Assembly (NCBI GenBank): GCA_944321845.1
Contig: CALUMT010000017.1
Span: forward strand, 1 to 64,000
DNA: 64,000 bases
Direction of reading: 5' to 3'
From: an uncultured Butyricimonas sp.
GTDB lineage: Bacteria > Bacteroidota > Bacteroidia > Bacteroidales > Marinifilaceae
In this document: one piece after another, positions 57,601 to 64,000 of the stretch
Layout: every line of letters starts with the position of its first letter
Numbering within the stretch: position 1 is the first letter of the stretch
Notes under the pieces: generated by a model
What the model saw: the letters and a program-made list of their open reading frames with translations, nothing else
What the model was told of the DNA's origin: nothing
Database searches by the model: none
Translations under genes and position numbers: made by a program

Positions 57601-58058
57601 TAGGTGATATAAGGCTCCTGCATGTTCACCCAATATCCCATCTTCTTGGTCAGGTCCTCCCATTCTTTCGTGAACTTCATCACGTCGGACCGGCATTCCT
57701 TGTTGTAGTCTGCCACGGAGATTGTCTTCCCGATATTTTCCTTCGTGATACCGAGTTTCTTCTCCACACCCAATTCCACGGGCAAACCGTGCGTGTCCCA
57801 ACCGGCCTTCCGTTCTACCTGAAAACCTTGCAATGTCTTATATCTACAAATAACATCCTTAATCGTACGCGCCATCACGTGGTGAATCCCCGGCATACCG
57901 TTTGCCGAAGGGGGTCCTTCAAAGAAAACAAACGAGGGATGTCCCTCCCGAATTTTCAAGCTCTGCTCGAAAGTCTTTTCCTCCTCCCACTCTTTCAGGA
58001 CGTCCTTGTTTACCTGAGAGAGATCCAAACCTTTATATTCCTGGAATTTCTTGTCCAT
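54630..58058 (-). CDS. ileS: Isoleucine--tRNA ligase (long, eukaryote-like type)
   Basis: 1142 residues, longer than the usual 930-residue bacterial form. The HIGH region reads PPSANGMPGIHHVMARTIKD and the KMSKS loop KGNKMSKRLGNAVDP (near residue 691). The CP1 editing domain (TWTTTPWTLPSNTALAVG) is intact. The long C-terminus lacks the zinc-binding end of type 1 IleRS and looks like type 2, which is naturally poorly inhibited by mupirocin. It heads an operon with the DksA-like gene and lspA. Confidence 0.97.
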   Translation of the reverse strand: MDKKFQEYKGLDLSQVNKDVLKEWEEEKTFEQSLKIREGHPSFVFFEGPPSANGMPGIHHVMARTIKDVICRYKTLQGFQVERKAGWDTHGLPVELGVEKKLGITKENIGKTISVADYNKECRSDVMKFTKEWEDLTKKMGYWVNMQEPYITYDNRYIETLWYLLKQLFEKGLLYKGYTIQPYSPAAGTGLSTHELNQPGCYRDVKDTTCVALFKVVRDGKSEPLFAHDDEVYFTAWTTTPWTLPSNTALAVGPGITYLVVKTYNPYTYRLQTIVLAKDRFAAYFNKKAEGMALADYKEGDKVIPYEIVGEFKGTELEGMRYEQLLPWMKPAGDAFRVILGDYVSTEDGTGIVHIAPTFGADDDRVAKMAGIAPMLLVDKDGNRQPMVDKQGRLFRLEDIDPAFVRDNVDVNLYSEYAGRFVKNAYDPNLTENDPTLDIDLSIMLKKENKAFKVEKHEHNYPHCWRTDKPVLYYPLDSWFIKTTAVKDRMIALNKTINWKPVSTGEGRFGKWLENLVDWNLSRSRYWGTPLPIWMTEDGSEKKCIGSVRELVEEIEKSMQAGLMTENPYKDFKVDDNSKENYDRIDLHRPYVDNIVLVSSKGQPMYREKDLIDVWFDSGAMPYAQLHYPFEHKEAIEKGTRFPADFIAEGVDQTRGWFFTLHAIATMVFDSVAFKNIISNGLVLDAKGNKMSKRLGNAVDPFDTIEKHGSDPLRWYMITNSQPWDNLKFDIAGVEEVKRKFFGTLYNTYGFFALYANIDKFSYAEPDVPFNERPEIDRWILSLLNSLIQEVTEAYEKYEPTRAGRAIQDFVIENLSNWYVRLSRKRYWGGEQTTDKLSAYQTLYTCLETVAILASPIAPFYMDRLFKDLNRVTGRYDRSVHLVDFPKVNESMIDKQLEERMNMAQQISSMVLGLRRKVQIRVRQPLGKLLIPILDEEMPAQLDAVKSIILSEVNVKEMEYITDTAGVLVKKIKPNFKTLGPKYGKYMKQISALVAQMNQADIYNFEKQGKFTLALNEEQIDLTLEDVEILSEDIPGWLVANEGRLTVALDINITKELREEGITRELINRIQNLRKDSDFNVTDKIALYIGKHEAINEAVEHFKDYIATQVLAERVDLVDEVEGTSQDIEIDDVRTFIKIEKL

Positions 58059-58102
58059 CGTAATTCGTGTTTATGTTAATACTTGTAGATTAAATCAAGT
58101 TG

Positions 58103-58133
58103 CAAATATAATGATTTATCAATACTATTTCAA
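58103..58133 (-). promoter_or_regulatory. ileS operon promoter
   Basis: On the minus strand TTG (58133-58131), 20 bp, TATATTTG (58110-58103), then C. It is a full consensus match. The -33 element overlaps the end of the upstream aspartate kinase gene. Confidence 0.75.
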
Positions 58134-59383
58134 TTTTGGATAATGAATTGAGCCGTGAGACGACTTCTTTGTTCCACGAGCGGGACATTTTCCCCGATGA
58201 TCTCCCGGACGAAAGCCTCCGTGTAATGCCGTATCGTGATCAGGCGCACGTCCCGGTTGTACAGCACCTCGAACTCCTCCTGCAGTTCCTTGATAAACGC
58301 GTCAAACAAGGCCCCTCCGCCATCCACGCAAAACGAGAAACTGATAGCGGAGTTCTGCATCAGGTTCAATTTCAACTTGTACTTTGCCAGCACGGCGAAA
58401 ATCCGGCTCAGTTTCTCCTCCGCTATGAAAGAGAAATCCCGTGGTGTGAGCGTCAACAGGCACTGTCCCCGCTTGTTGATCAGGATCGGGGGCAAAGTCA
58501 ACGGCTCATCCACCTCCGTGATTACCGTTCCCGGTTCTCCCGGGTACAGGAATGACTTCACGTACAAGGGGATCCGTTTGTTCTGTATCGGCTTTATGGT
58601 TTTCGGGTGAATCACCTTTGCCCCGAAATGCGACAACTCGATGGCTTCCTTGTAGGACATGCGGCGAATCACTTCACACCCGGCATACTCCTTCGGGTCG
58701 GCATTCATCACCCCCGGCACATCCTTCCATATCGTCACGCTCTCGGCATCCAGCAGATTGGCCAGTAATGCCGCTGTATAATCCGACCCTTCCCGTCCGA
58801 GCGTGGTCGTCTGGTTTGTTCTCGTTCCCGCGATGAATCCCTGCGTCACGTACACCCGCGTACCCCGGAAATCGAACGCCTCCCGGCACAACTCCCGCGA
58901 AAGCTCCAAATCCACGTTGGCATTCCGGTAACTCGTGTCCGTTTTCAGGCTTCTGCGCACATCCATGAAACGATTGGAAACACCCGACGACTGCAAATAA
59001 GCCGAAACGATAGTCGTGGATATCAATTCCCCGAAACTCACGATACGGTCGTACTCGTAGTCATAGCACAAGGACGATTCCCCCCGCGCTATTTCCTCCA
59101 ACCCGGCGAACAGTTCTTCCAGCTGCCCGTACACCGGAGCCTCTCCCGGGAACAACTCCCGGACAATTCCCCCGTGATACTCCCGCAACTGCCGGATTAC
59201 GCTCTCCGTGGTCCCCTGCTTGTAAAAATAGGCGTTGCACAGCGTCTCCAGTAAATTGGTCACCTTCCCCATTGCCGACACCACCACAACCAACTCCCCG
59301 CTCTCTTTTTCCACGATTGACGCCAGATTCCGCACTCCCGCGGCATCCTTCACCGACGCACCCCCGAACTTGAATACCTTCAT
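58130..59383 (-). CDS. lysC: Aspartate kinase (monofunctional)
   Basis: 417 residues. KVFKFGGASVKD is the aspartate-kinase N-terminus, VSFGELISTTIV and FIAGTRTNQTTTLGREGSDYTAALLANLLDAE the catalytic core; two ACT domains follow (LLTLTPRDFSFIAEEKLSRIF and LNLMQNSAISFSFCVDG), where lysine or threonine may feed back. It makes aspartyl-phosphate for lysine, threonine and methionine. No homoserine dehydrogenase domain is fused. It is transcribed divergently from the nitroreductase. Confidence 0.95.
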   Translation of the reverse strand: MKVFKFGGASVKDAAGVRNLASIVEKESGELVVVVSAMGKVTNLLETLCNAYFYKQGTTESVIRQLREYHGGIVRELFPGEAPVYGQLEELFAGLEEIARGESSLCYDYEYDRIVSFGELISTTIVSAYLQSSGVSNRFMDVRRSLKTDTSYRNANVDLELSRELCREAFDFRGTRVYVTQGFIAGTRTNQTTTLGREGSDYTAALLANLLDAESVTIWKDVPGVMNADPKEYAGCEVIRRMSYKEAIELSHFGAKVIHPKTIKPIQNKRIPLYVKSFLYPGEPGTVITEVDEPLTLPPILINKRGQCLLTLTPRDFSFIAEEKLSRIFAVLAKYKLKLNLMQNSAISFSFCVDGGGALFDAFIKELQEEFEVLYNRDVRLITIRHYTEAFVREIIGENVPLVEQRSRLTAQFIIQN

Positions 59384-59435
59384 ATCTCCTCTGGATTAAA
59401 ATTTCAATTCTCGCGAAACTAATCAATAATCCCCG

Positions 59436-59443
59436 TATATTTG
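59436..59443 (+). promoter_or_regulatory. -7 box of the nitroreductase gene
   Basis: TATATTTG followed by T matches TAnnTTTG, 25 bp before the ATG at 59469. Confidence 0.55.
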
Positions 59444-59468
59444 TCTAAACCATATTAAAAACAATCGT

Positions 59469-60104
59469 ATGAAACAATTCGTATCTATTTTCATGACCCT
59501 CCTTTTCACGGGAGCATTACAAGCGGAAGAAGTGAAAACCATCAAGTTGAACACTCCGGACAAAACCCGGGGCAAGGCACTCATGCAGGCTCTCGCCGAC
59601 CGCCATTCCGACCGGGAATTCTCGACCAGGGAACTCAGCCTGCAAGATCTCTCCGACCTGCTATGGGCGGCTAACGGCATCAACCGCCAGGACGGGAAAC
59701 GCACCGCTCCCTCCGCCCTGAACAAACAGGAAGTGGACATCTACGTTATCCGGAAAGACGGAGCCTATCTTTATCGGGCAGACACCCACTCTCTCCAGCT
59801 CATCGCCACCGGTGACCATCGGACAGCCGTAGCCGGGGCACAATCCTTCGCGGCCGAAGCACCCGTGAGTCTGGTACTCGTGGCCGACATCTCCCGTTTC
59901 GGTGATGATTCCGAACGCACCCGCACCATGGCCGCCGTTGACGCCGGAATCGTCTGCCAGAACATCAACCTATTCTGCGCCGCCGTCGGCCTGTCCACCG
60001 TTCCCCGGGCCTCCATGGACCACGCCACCCTACGGAAAGTGTTGAAGCTAAAAGAAAGCCAACTTCTCCTGATGAACAACCCCGTCGGCTACCCCAAAAA
60101 CTAA
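59469..60104 (+). CDS. Exported nitroreductase-family (SagB/ThcOx-like) protein
   Basis: 211 residues with a signal peptide (about 1-19, ending GALQA). The nitroreductase fold is shown by ALADRHSDREFSTRELSLQDLSDLLWAANGINRQDGKRTAPSALNKQ (FMN-binding Arg/Ser), DIYVIRKDGAYLYR, APVSLVLVAD and DAGIVCQNINLFCAAVGLSTVPRA. Members use FMN to reduce or oxidise small substrates, but an exported version must get its cofactor outside the cytoplasm. The substrate is unknown. It is monocistronic. Confidence 0.85.
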   Translation: MKQFVSIFMTLLFTGALQAEEVKTIKLNTPDKTRGKALMQALADRHSDREFSTRELSLQDLSDLLWAANGINRQDGKRTAPSALNKQEVDIYVIRKDGAYLYRADTHSLQLIATGDHRTAVAGAQSFAAEAPVSLVLVADISRFGDDSERTRTMAAVDAGIVCQNINLFCAAVGLSTVPRASMDHATLRKVLKLKESQLLLMNNPVGYPKN

Positions 60105-60123
60105 CCCCTCCCCTTCAATCCCA

Positions 60124-60158
60124 TTTAATCCCGTGGCCCTTCCCGCCACGGGATTAAA
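60124..60158 (+). terminator. Hairpin after the nitroreductase gene
   Basis: TTTAATCCCGTGGC (60124-60137) and its perfect complement (60145-60158) form a 14-bp stem with a 7-nt loop. The T-run after it is poor (ATTACCC). Confidence 0.65.
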
Positions 60159-60191
60159 ATTACCCTCACCCCAACAAAAACTCTCCCCAAC

Positions 60192-60222
60192 AAAAAGAGA
60201 GGACATCTCACGACGTCCTCTC
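60192..60222 (-). terminator. Terminator after the collagen-like lipoprotein gene
   Basis: GAGAGGACATC and GACGTCCTCTC pair with one wobble; on the minus strand TTTTTG follows. It lies 39 bp beyond the stop at 60261. Confidence 0.85.
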
Positions 60223-60260
60223 AAAAGTGGTTGCATTTATTAGCAATATCACGTTGCTAT

Positions 60261-63215
60261 TCAATTGTTAGCCTTTACATTTACAGTAATAATTTCCTCT
60301 ATGGTCTCCCAAGTATTTTCAATTATCAACTTCACTTTCACTGTAACATCTGAAGCTAAAGTAGCCGAATTCTCCCAAGTTACTTTTGTTCCATCAGTAA
60401 CTTTCAGATTTGGATTTTCACCCTCTATCGTTTCAAACTTGATATTTTCCACACCATATACAGATGCGTCAAGTTCGTCTGATTCCAATTCTACACCTTC
60501 TTGCGGAAGAATCTCGCTACCACGAATAATGTATTTCCGCTGACCATCTTTACGATCCAACACTTTCAAATCAACACCCAACTGAGTCATATCAATAGTC
60601 ACATTAGTTCCATCAAATATATCTATTGTTGTTGTTTTGAAGGCTTTAGAAACAATCGGATTATAGAATCTCACGGTGATTGTCTTTGTTTCAAGAACTA
60701 CATCATTAGCCCCGATAAGTTGGTAAGACACCGCGTATTCTTTATTTCCGTTCATTTCCAACTCTTTATTTTCATCTTTATCTTCATCTCTATACAAACT
60801 GATAACATTCTCATCATCAATCTTAATCTTACCAGTAGAAGTAGTTGTTTCAGCAAACTTAATCGTCGTGTTTTCGGGCAACTTGAAGATATTATCCAAA
60901 TCAGAAACTAATCCATTATCGCCGAAACGTACCAATGTAATATCCGTACCTTCAATCCAATAAGACGGAACTTTTGTCACGGTCGGAGTTTGAACAGTCA
61001 ATTCGAATTCCGTGATAGCTTTCTTCTTGCCATCTATCCAAGTCACTTCAAAGGTGTATACACCTGCTTTGGCATTAGCATTAACCGTAATTGCCGGTAA
61101 CTTATTGGGCGTTGTGATGGAGAACTTATCTGAAGCATCTGCTCCTGTTGCATCCTTCACGGTTACTTTAATTCCATCGGTCTCTTCTTCATTACCGGTC
61201 ACATTTTCAATATCCTTACCGAAGAATGTCTCAACTTCGTTCTTGATTGCCTGATTAAATTTCAATCCGACATTCACTTCATTTCCAATGAAATCAACAA
61301 CAAATGGGCTAACGGCATCCACATCCTCCAACAATCCTGCAACTTCCTTCGTGGATTCGAAATCGGTTATGGTAACCATCATTGTTTCTTTACATACAAG
61401 TTTTCCGTTCACTTTTACACGCACGGTAAAAGTAGCCTCTGCATTCAACGTTTGATAGGTTGGTCCACCTTCCTCGTTAAACGTAAGTGTCAAACCATTA
61501 ACCGTAATGAAGTTCTTATCCAATTCAGCACCATCATTATTGATAATCCTGTCAAGAGTAATCTCAATTACCGGCTCAAAACCACAATCGTCTTTCAAAG
61601 CCTTACGTTCACTCTCCCCATTAACTTTGGCAGCAACGACAACCCAAGCACTCAAATCAAGCGTAGATCCGTTCTTCCACTCGATTTTTTTATCCGAGAG
61701 AAGATCTGGCAACAAGTCGTTATCCTTCTGAATGTAAAGGCCCAATTCATCCAATGTACTAGGCTGTGTTTTGAAAGTGATATAATCAGAATAAACACCC
61801 CGCCCTTCATTATGTACATCATTCAAACGCAAAGCCAAGGTATAACCTGCCAAGTCATCATCATCGAACACAGCCTGATCGAAGTTAAAATCCACGTACA
61901 ATAAACCATTTTCCTCACGCGGGTTCGTGGCGGTAAACAAGGAAGTAGAACGGGTCAATGCAAAATGATCCATACTCTCTGCCACAGTATAATCTCCCGC
62001 CTGCTTAACGACAACTTTCCCGTCCACATTTTCCTCTATCTGCAATTTAGCCGAAGAGGGGCTTACACGGAAACGCAATTGAGAAGGAGTTGCCCGAACA
62101 AACGCATCCGGAACAGCAACATTCGTTCTATCATCGATTACGTTCAACGAGTAAACTTCCAAACCCGCACCTTCCGTACTGAAAGGCACAAAGTTTACCC
62201 CTGTAATCATTTTAGCAACAACAGAACTTGAAGGTAGCTTAAAATCATCATATATATAAGAAACTTTCCCGCTTTCCATATCGACCACCTGTCTCGGGAA
62301 ACGAAGGTTGTAATATCCATCCTGTTCAACGATATATATACTTCCGCCCAACAGTACATCAAACACTTCCTCTCCTACACAAAGCTTACCATCTTCGTTT
62401 ACGGTTACCACCTGATAAGAAGCCAAAATATTTCCCATATTAAATCCTTCGATGGATTCAAATTCAGCTTCTAGATCATTGGCATCCTTATATTTCAACA
62501 CACCATCTTCATATTTAAAGATAAGTTTAGGAGCAGTGGCACTTGCACCCGGCTTTCCTTGCACCTCTCCAATCTCTTGCCAGTTACCACCATTCTCCTG
62601 ATAATACAGAATCCCTTCTTCTATTTTGAAATTCAGCTCAACAGGAGCGCCCGGAGTTCCTGGTGTACCTGGAGTTCCAGGCTCTCCCTGTTCTCCCTTA
62701 TCTCCTTTAACATAACCAATCTGCTTTCCGTTTAAGCACAAATAGCCTTCAGAGTCAACAGTAAAATCCAATTGAGGAGCATCAGCCGTAACCTTAGCCA
62801 AGTCTACCCATTCCTCTTCCGTGGAATAACGATATTGCAACATGCCGGTTTTCGCATCAATGTTGAATATCGGGGTTTTACCTTCTGATCCTGGCAATCC
62901 CTGGATTCCCTGTTCTCCTTGGATACCTTGCTCTCCTTTATCTCCCTTATCACCTTTCGTGATATGGTGAGTCGTCTTGTCGGATAAAGTAATGATTATA
63001 CCACCGTTACCGTCAGACTCCACTTTCGTTACCACGGCACCACCATTTACCAACTCTTGCAATTTGGCAATGGCATCCTTGTTCGCGTCAATCTGTTCTT
63101 GCAAGGCATTGATGTCATCATCGTAATCCTTACAGCCGACGAATGTTGGCCCTGCAATTCCACAAAGAAGCGCTGCTAACAGCGCAGTTCTCGTTAAATT
63201 ACTCTTTTTATTCAT
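60261..63215 (-). CDS. Collagen-like surface lipoprotein (DUF4988-type N-terminus)
   Basis: 984 residues. The signal peptide ends in the lipobox TFVGC and is followed by KDYDDDI, an acidic export signal that sends Bacteroidota lipoproteins to the cell surface. Residues about 33-58 are a coiled coil (INALQEQIDANKDAIAKLQELV). Two tracts of Gly-X-Y follow, at about 87-113 (GDKGDKGEQGIQGEQG) and 169-190 (GDKGEQGEPGTPGTPGTPG), separated by short beta modules. A long beta-rich region of Ig-like domains ends the protein (about 260-984). The coiled coil plus collagen tract suggests a trimeric stalk. The ligand is unknown. Expression is probably phase-variable through the invertible promoter upstream. 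Confidence 0.85.
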   Translation of the reverse strand: MNKKSNLTRTALLAALLCGIAGPTFVGCKDYDDDINALQEQIDANKDAIAKLQELVNGGAVVTKVESDGNGGIIITLSDKTTHHITKGDKGDKGEQGIQGEQGIQGLPGSEGKTPIFNIDAKTGMLQYRYSTEEEWVDLAKVTADAPQLDFTVDSEGYLCLNGKQIGYVKGDKGEQGEPGTPGTPGTPGAPVELNFKIEEGILYYQENGGNWQEIGEVQGKPGASATAPKLIFKYEDGVLKYKDANDLEAEFESIEGFNMGNILASYQVVTVNEDGKLCVGEEVFDVLLGGSIYIVEQDGYYNLRFPRQVVDMESGKVSYIYDDFKLPSSSVVAKMITGVNFVPFSTEGAGLEVYSLNVIDDRTNVAVPDAFVRATPSQLRFRVSPSSAKLQIEENVDGKVVVKQAGDYTVAESMDHFALTRSTSLFTATNPREENGLLYVDFNFDQAVFDDDDLAGYTLALRLNDVHNEGRGVYSDYITFKTQPSTLDELGLYIQKDNDLLPDLLSDKKIEWKNGSTLDLSAWVVVAAKVNGESERKALKDDCGFEPVIEITLDRIINNDGAELDKNFITVNGLTLTFNEEGGPTYQTLNAEATFTVRVKVNGKLVCKETMMVTITDFESTKEVAGLLEDVDAVSPFVVDFIGNEVNVGLKFNQAIKNEVETFFGKDIENVTGNEEETDGIKVTVKDATGADASDKFSITTPNKLPAITVNANAKAGVYTFEVTWIDGKKKAITEFELTVQTPTVTKVPSYWIEGTDITLVRFGDNGLVSDLDNIFKLPENTTIKFAETTTSTGKIKIDDENVISLYRDEDKDENKELEMNGNKEYAVSYQLIGANDVVLETKTITVRFYNPIVSKAFKTTTIDIFDGTNVTIDMTQLGVDLKVLDRKDGQRKYIIRGSEILPQEGVELESDELDASVYGVENIKFETIEGENPNLKVTDGTKVTWENSATLASDVTVKVKLIIENTWETIEEIITVNVKANN

Positions 63216-63243
63216 ACGTATAAATTAAATTGGTAATTAAAAA

Positions 63244-63258
63244 AGTTATTAAATAACT
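63244..63258 (-). promoter_or_regulatory. AT-only hairpin in the lipoprotein leader
   Basis: AGTTATT and AATAACT form a weak stem in the leader, and on the minus strand six T residues follow directly, 29 bp before the ATG. It has the form of a weak attenuator but the stem has one G:C pair per arm at best. Confidence 0.25.
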
Positions 63259-63338
63259 CACTTTTCATTTTTTAATCCTATATCTACTTATGTCTGATTC
63301 TTCAATAAATACATTATATATTACACGCGTTTCACACA

Positions 63339-63563
63339 AAAAAACGTTCGTTTTTTTGCATCATGGATTTCAATGAATTTCACACGTATTAAATATTTCC
63401 TCAACAGCCAAAATATCCTTCTTATATTTTCGCCTACAATTTGTACAACCTTGCTAACCCGGAGATTAAACATAAATTTCACGGGAAGGCGAAAAAAATT
63501 CCTTAAGTATTGGTATAAATAAAAAAAGACTTATCTTTGCGTCAAGAAAAACGAACGTTTTTT
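63339..63563. repeat. Invertible promoter element (phase-variation switch)
   Basis: Two 17-bp cores are exact inverted copies: AAAAAACGTTCGTTTTT at 63339-63355 and its complement at 63547-63563, with 191 bp between. Each contains AAACGTTCGT, the ARACGTWCGT consensus of Mpi-controlled invertible promoters of Bacteroides. A complete promoter lies inside, next to the right repeat, now reading rightward, away from the lipoprotein gene. Flipping about the centre (63451) would move the -7 box to 63363-63370 on the minus strand and give a leader of about 140 nt. From 63564 to 63839 no gene was found. The recombinase is not in the window. Confidence 0.85.
63510..63540 (+). promoter_or_regulatory. Promoter inside the invertible element, present orientation OFF
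   Basis: TTG (63510-63512), 19 bp, TATCTTTG (63532-63539) and C match the full Bacteroidota consensus. The predicted start near 63547 is the first base of the right repeat. No plus-strand gene lies downstream in the window. Confidence 0.8.
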
Positions 63564-63688
63564 GATACGCCACTACACACTGATAATCCGCCACTTACAC
63601 CTCATTTCACCACCATTATTCCGACCCCGCATCAAAAACACTCAATATTGATTATCAGCACATTTAAAACAAAGAAAGAAATAGCAAC

Positions 63689-63711
63689 AAAAACTGCTTA
63701 AAGCGGGTTTT
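63689..63711 (-). terminator. Possible terminator of the Abi-family gene
   Basis: On the minus strand AAAAC and GTTTT flank GCTT-AAGC with a 2:1 internal mismatch, followed by TTTTTG. The stem is weak and it lies about 130 bp beyond the stop. Confidence 0.3.
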
Positions 63712-63839
63712 CTTGTTTTCACAATGTTAACGCACCGCATTTACGGTACGTTCACTGATTGGTATTTCAAATTGAAGAATTCTCCATCAATCATGTCAAA
63801 AGGTGTACGTACATTTATTAGGAACGAATACGGGGTTCA

Positions 63840-64000
63840 TTATTTTTCACCCCAAATGGGTAGTGATTGCCAACACGTTGGAAATCCCATATCTTTAAGC
63901 TCAAGCAAACGACAATCTGATTGGAGTAATTCTTTGATATTCCTTTTGAAGTCGCTCCCGGGACTGATAATATCGAGAATATACGCGATACAAGACAGTG
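63840..64000 (-). CDS. Abi-family (AbiD/AbiF-like) protein, C-terminal end
   Basis: The last 52 residues of a gene cut by the right edge. The segment ILDIISPGSDFKRNIKELL, then LKDMGFPTCWQSLPIW and a short tail, matches the C-terminal pattern of the Abi_2 family (a hydrophobic helix with ISP, then MGFP..W...PLW). Lactococcal AbiD/AbiF members abort phage infection. The rest of the protein, including its likely RNase-like core, is outside the window. It lies next to the phase-variable surface lipoprotein. Confidence 0.65.
   Translation of the reverse strand, partial: LSCIAYILDIISPGSDFKRNIKELLQSDCRLLELKDMGFPTCWQSLPIWGEK

Noticed and set aside
63779-64000. A plus-strand frame starting near 63793 and open to the right edge
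   Set aside because: It is opposite the Abi-family C-terminus, which has a recognisable family pattern; the plus-strand product has none.

Overview
The window looks like chromosome from a gut-type Bacteroidales bacterium (Bacteroidota). The evidence is the repeated promoter pattern TTG-N19-21-TAnnTTTG(C/T), a Bacteroidota-style lptE-secG cluster, PorT-like barrels, PCMD and DUF4988-type lipoproteins, a DksA-like protein without zinc cysteines, and a long eukaryote-like IleRS. A member of Odoribacteraceae (Butyricimonas/Odoribacter) would fit, but this is a guess from general gene content. No tRNA, rRNA, CRISPR array, insertion sequence or integrase was recognised.

Layout. 1-3.2 kb is a GC-rich fimbrial cluster on the minus strand: DUF3575/OmpA-like protein, Mfa2/DUF5119-like lipoprotein, then a fimbrillin cut by the left edge. 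A VapB-like antitoxin and a VapC toxin broken by an internal deletion sit inside it. 3.2-3.5 kb holds a nested palindrome with helically phased repeats. 3.6-12.7 kb is housekeeping: POT-like transporter, cysS, glutamine cyclotransferase, ung, class II aldolase, an orphan NtrC-type regulator and an S41 protease lipoprotein. 12.8-18.4 kb is a complete RND efflux operon. 18.7-24.9 kb carries protein quality control and envelope biogenesis: cbpA-cbpM, a sigma54 activator, lptE, secG, groES-groEL. 25-35.6 kb holds a Na/Pi cotransporter, glycyl-tRNA synthetase, a cstA-M23-chrA-chrA operon, frr, a TonB-C protein and a U32 protein.

35.7-41.2 kb contains envelope proteins (PepSY-like, PorT-like barrel, PCMD lipoprotein, YfhO). 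41.3-48.7 kb is a surface-glycan operon: an acetyltransferase and aminotransferase for an amino sugar, then five glycosyltransferases, the middle ones strikingly AT-rich. 48.7-60.1 kb is housekeeping again: PpiD-like chaperone, topA, ileS-dksA-like-lspA, aspartate kinase and an exported nitroreductase.

The most interesting locus is at the right end. A 984-residue surface lipoprotein with collagen-like Gly-X-Y tracts (60261-63215, minus) has upstream two inverted 17-bp repeats, 191 bp apart, that contain AAACGTTCGT. This matches the recombination-site consensus of Mpi-type invertible promoters in Bacteroides (ARACGTWCGT). Between them lies a textbook promoter (TTG-N19-TATCTTTGC) that at present points away from the gene. 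Inversion would aim it at the lipoprotein, so the gene appears phase-variable and is drawn here in the OFF state. Just beyond is the C-terminus of an Abi-family (abortive infection) protein, cut by the window edge.
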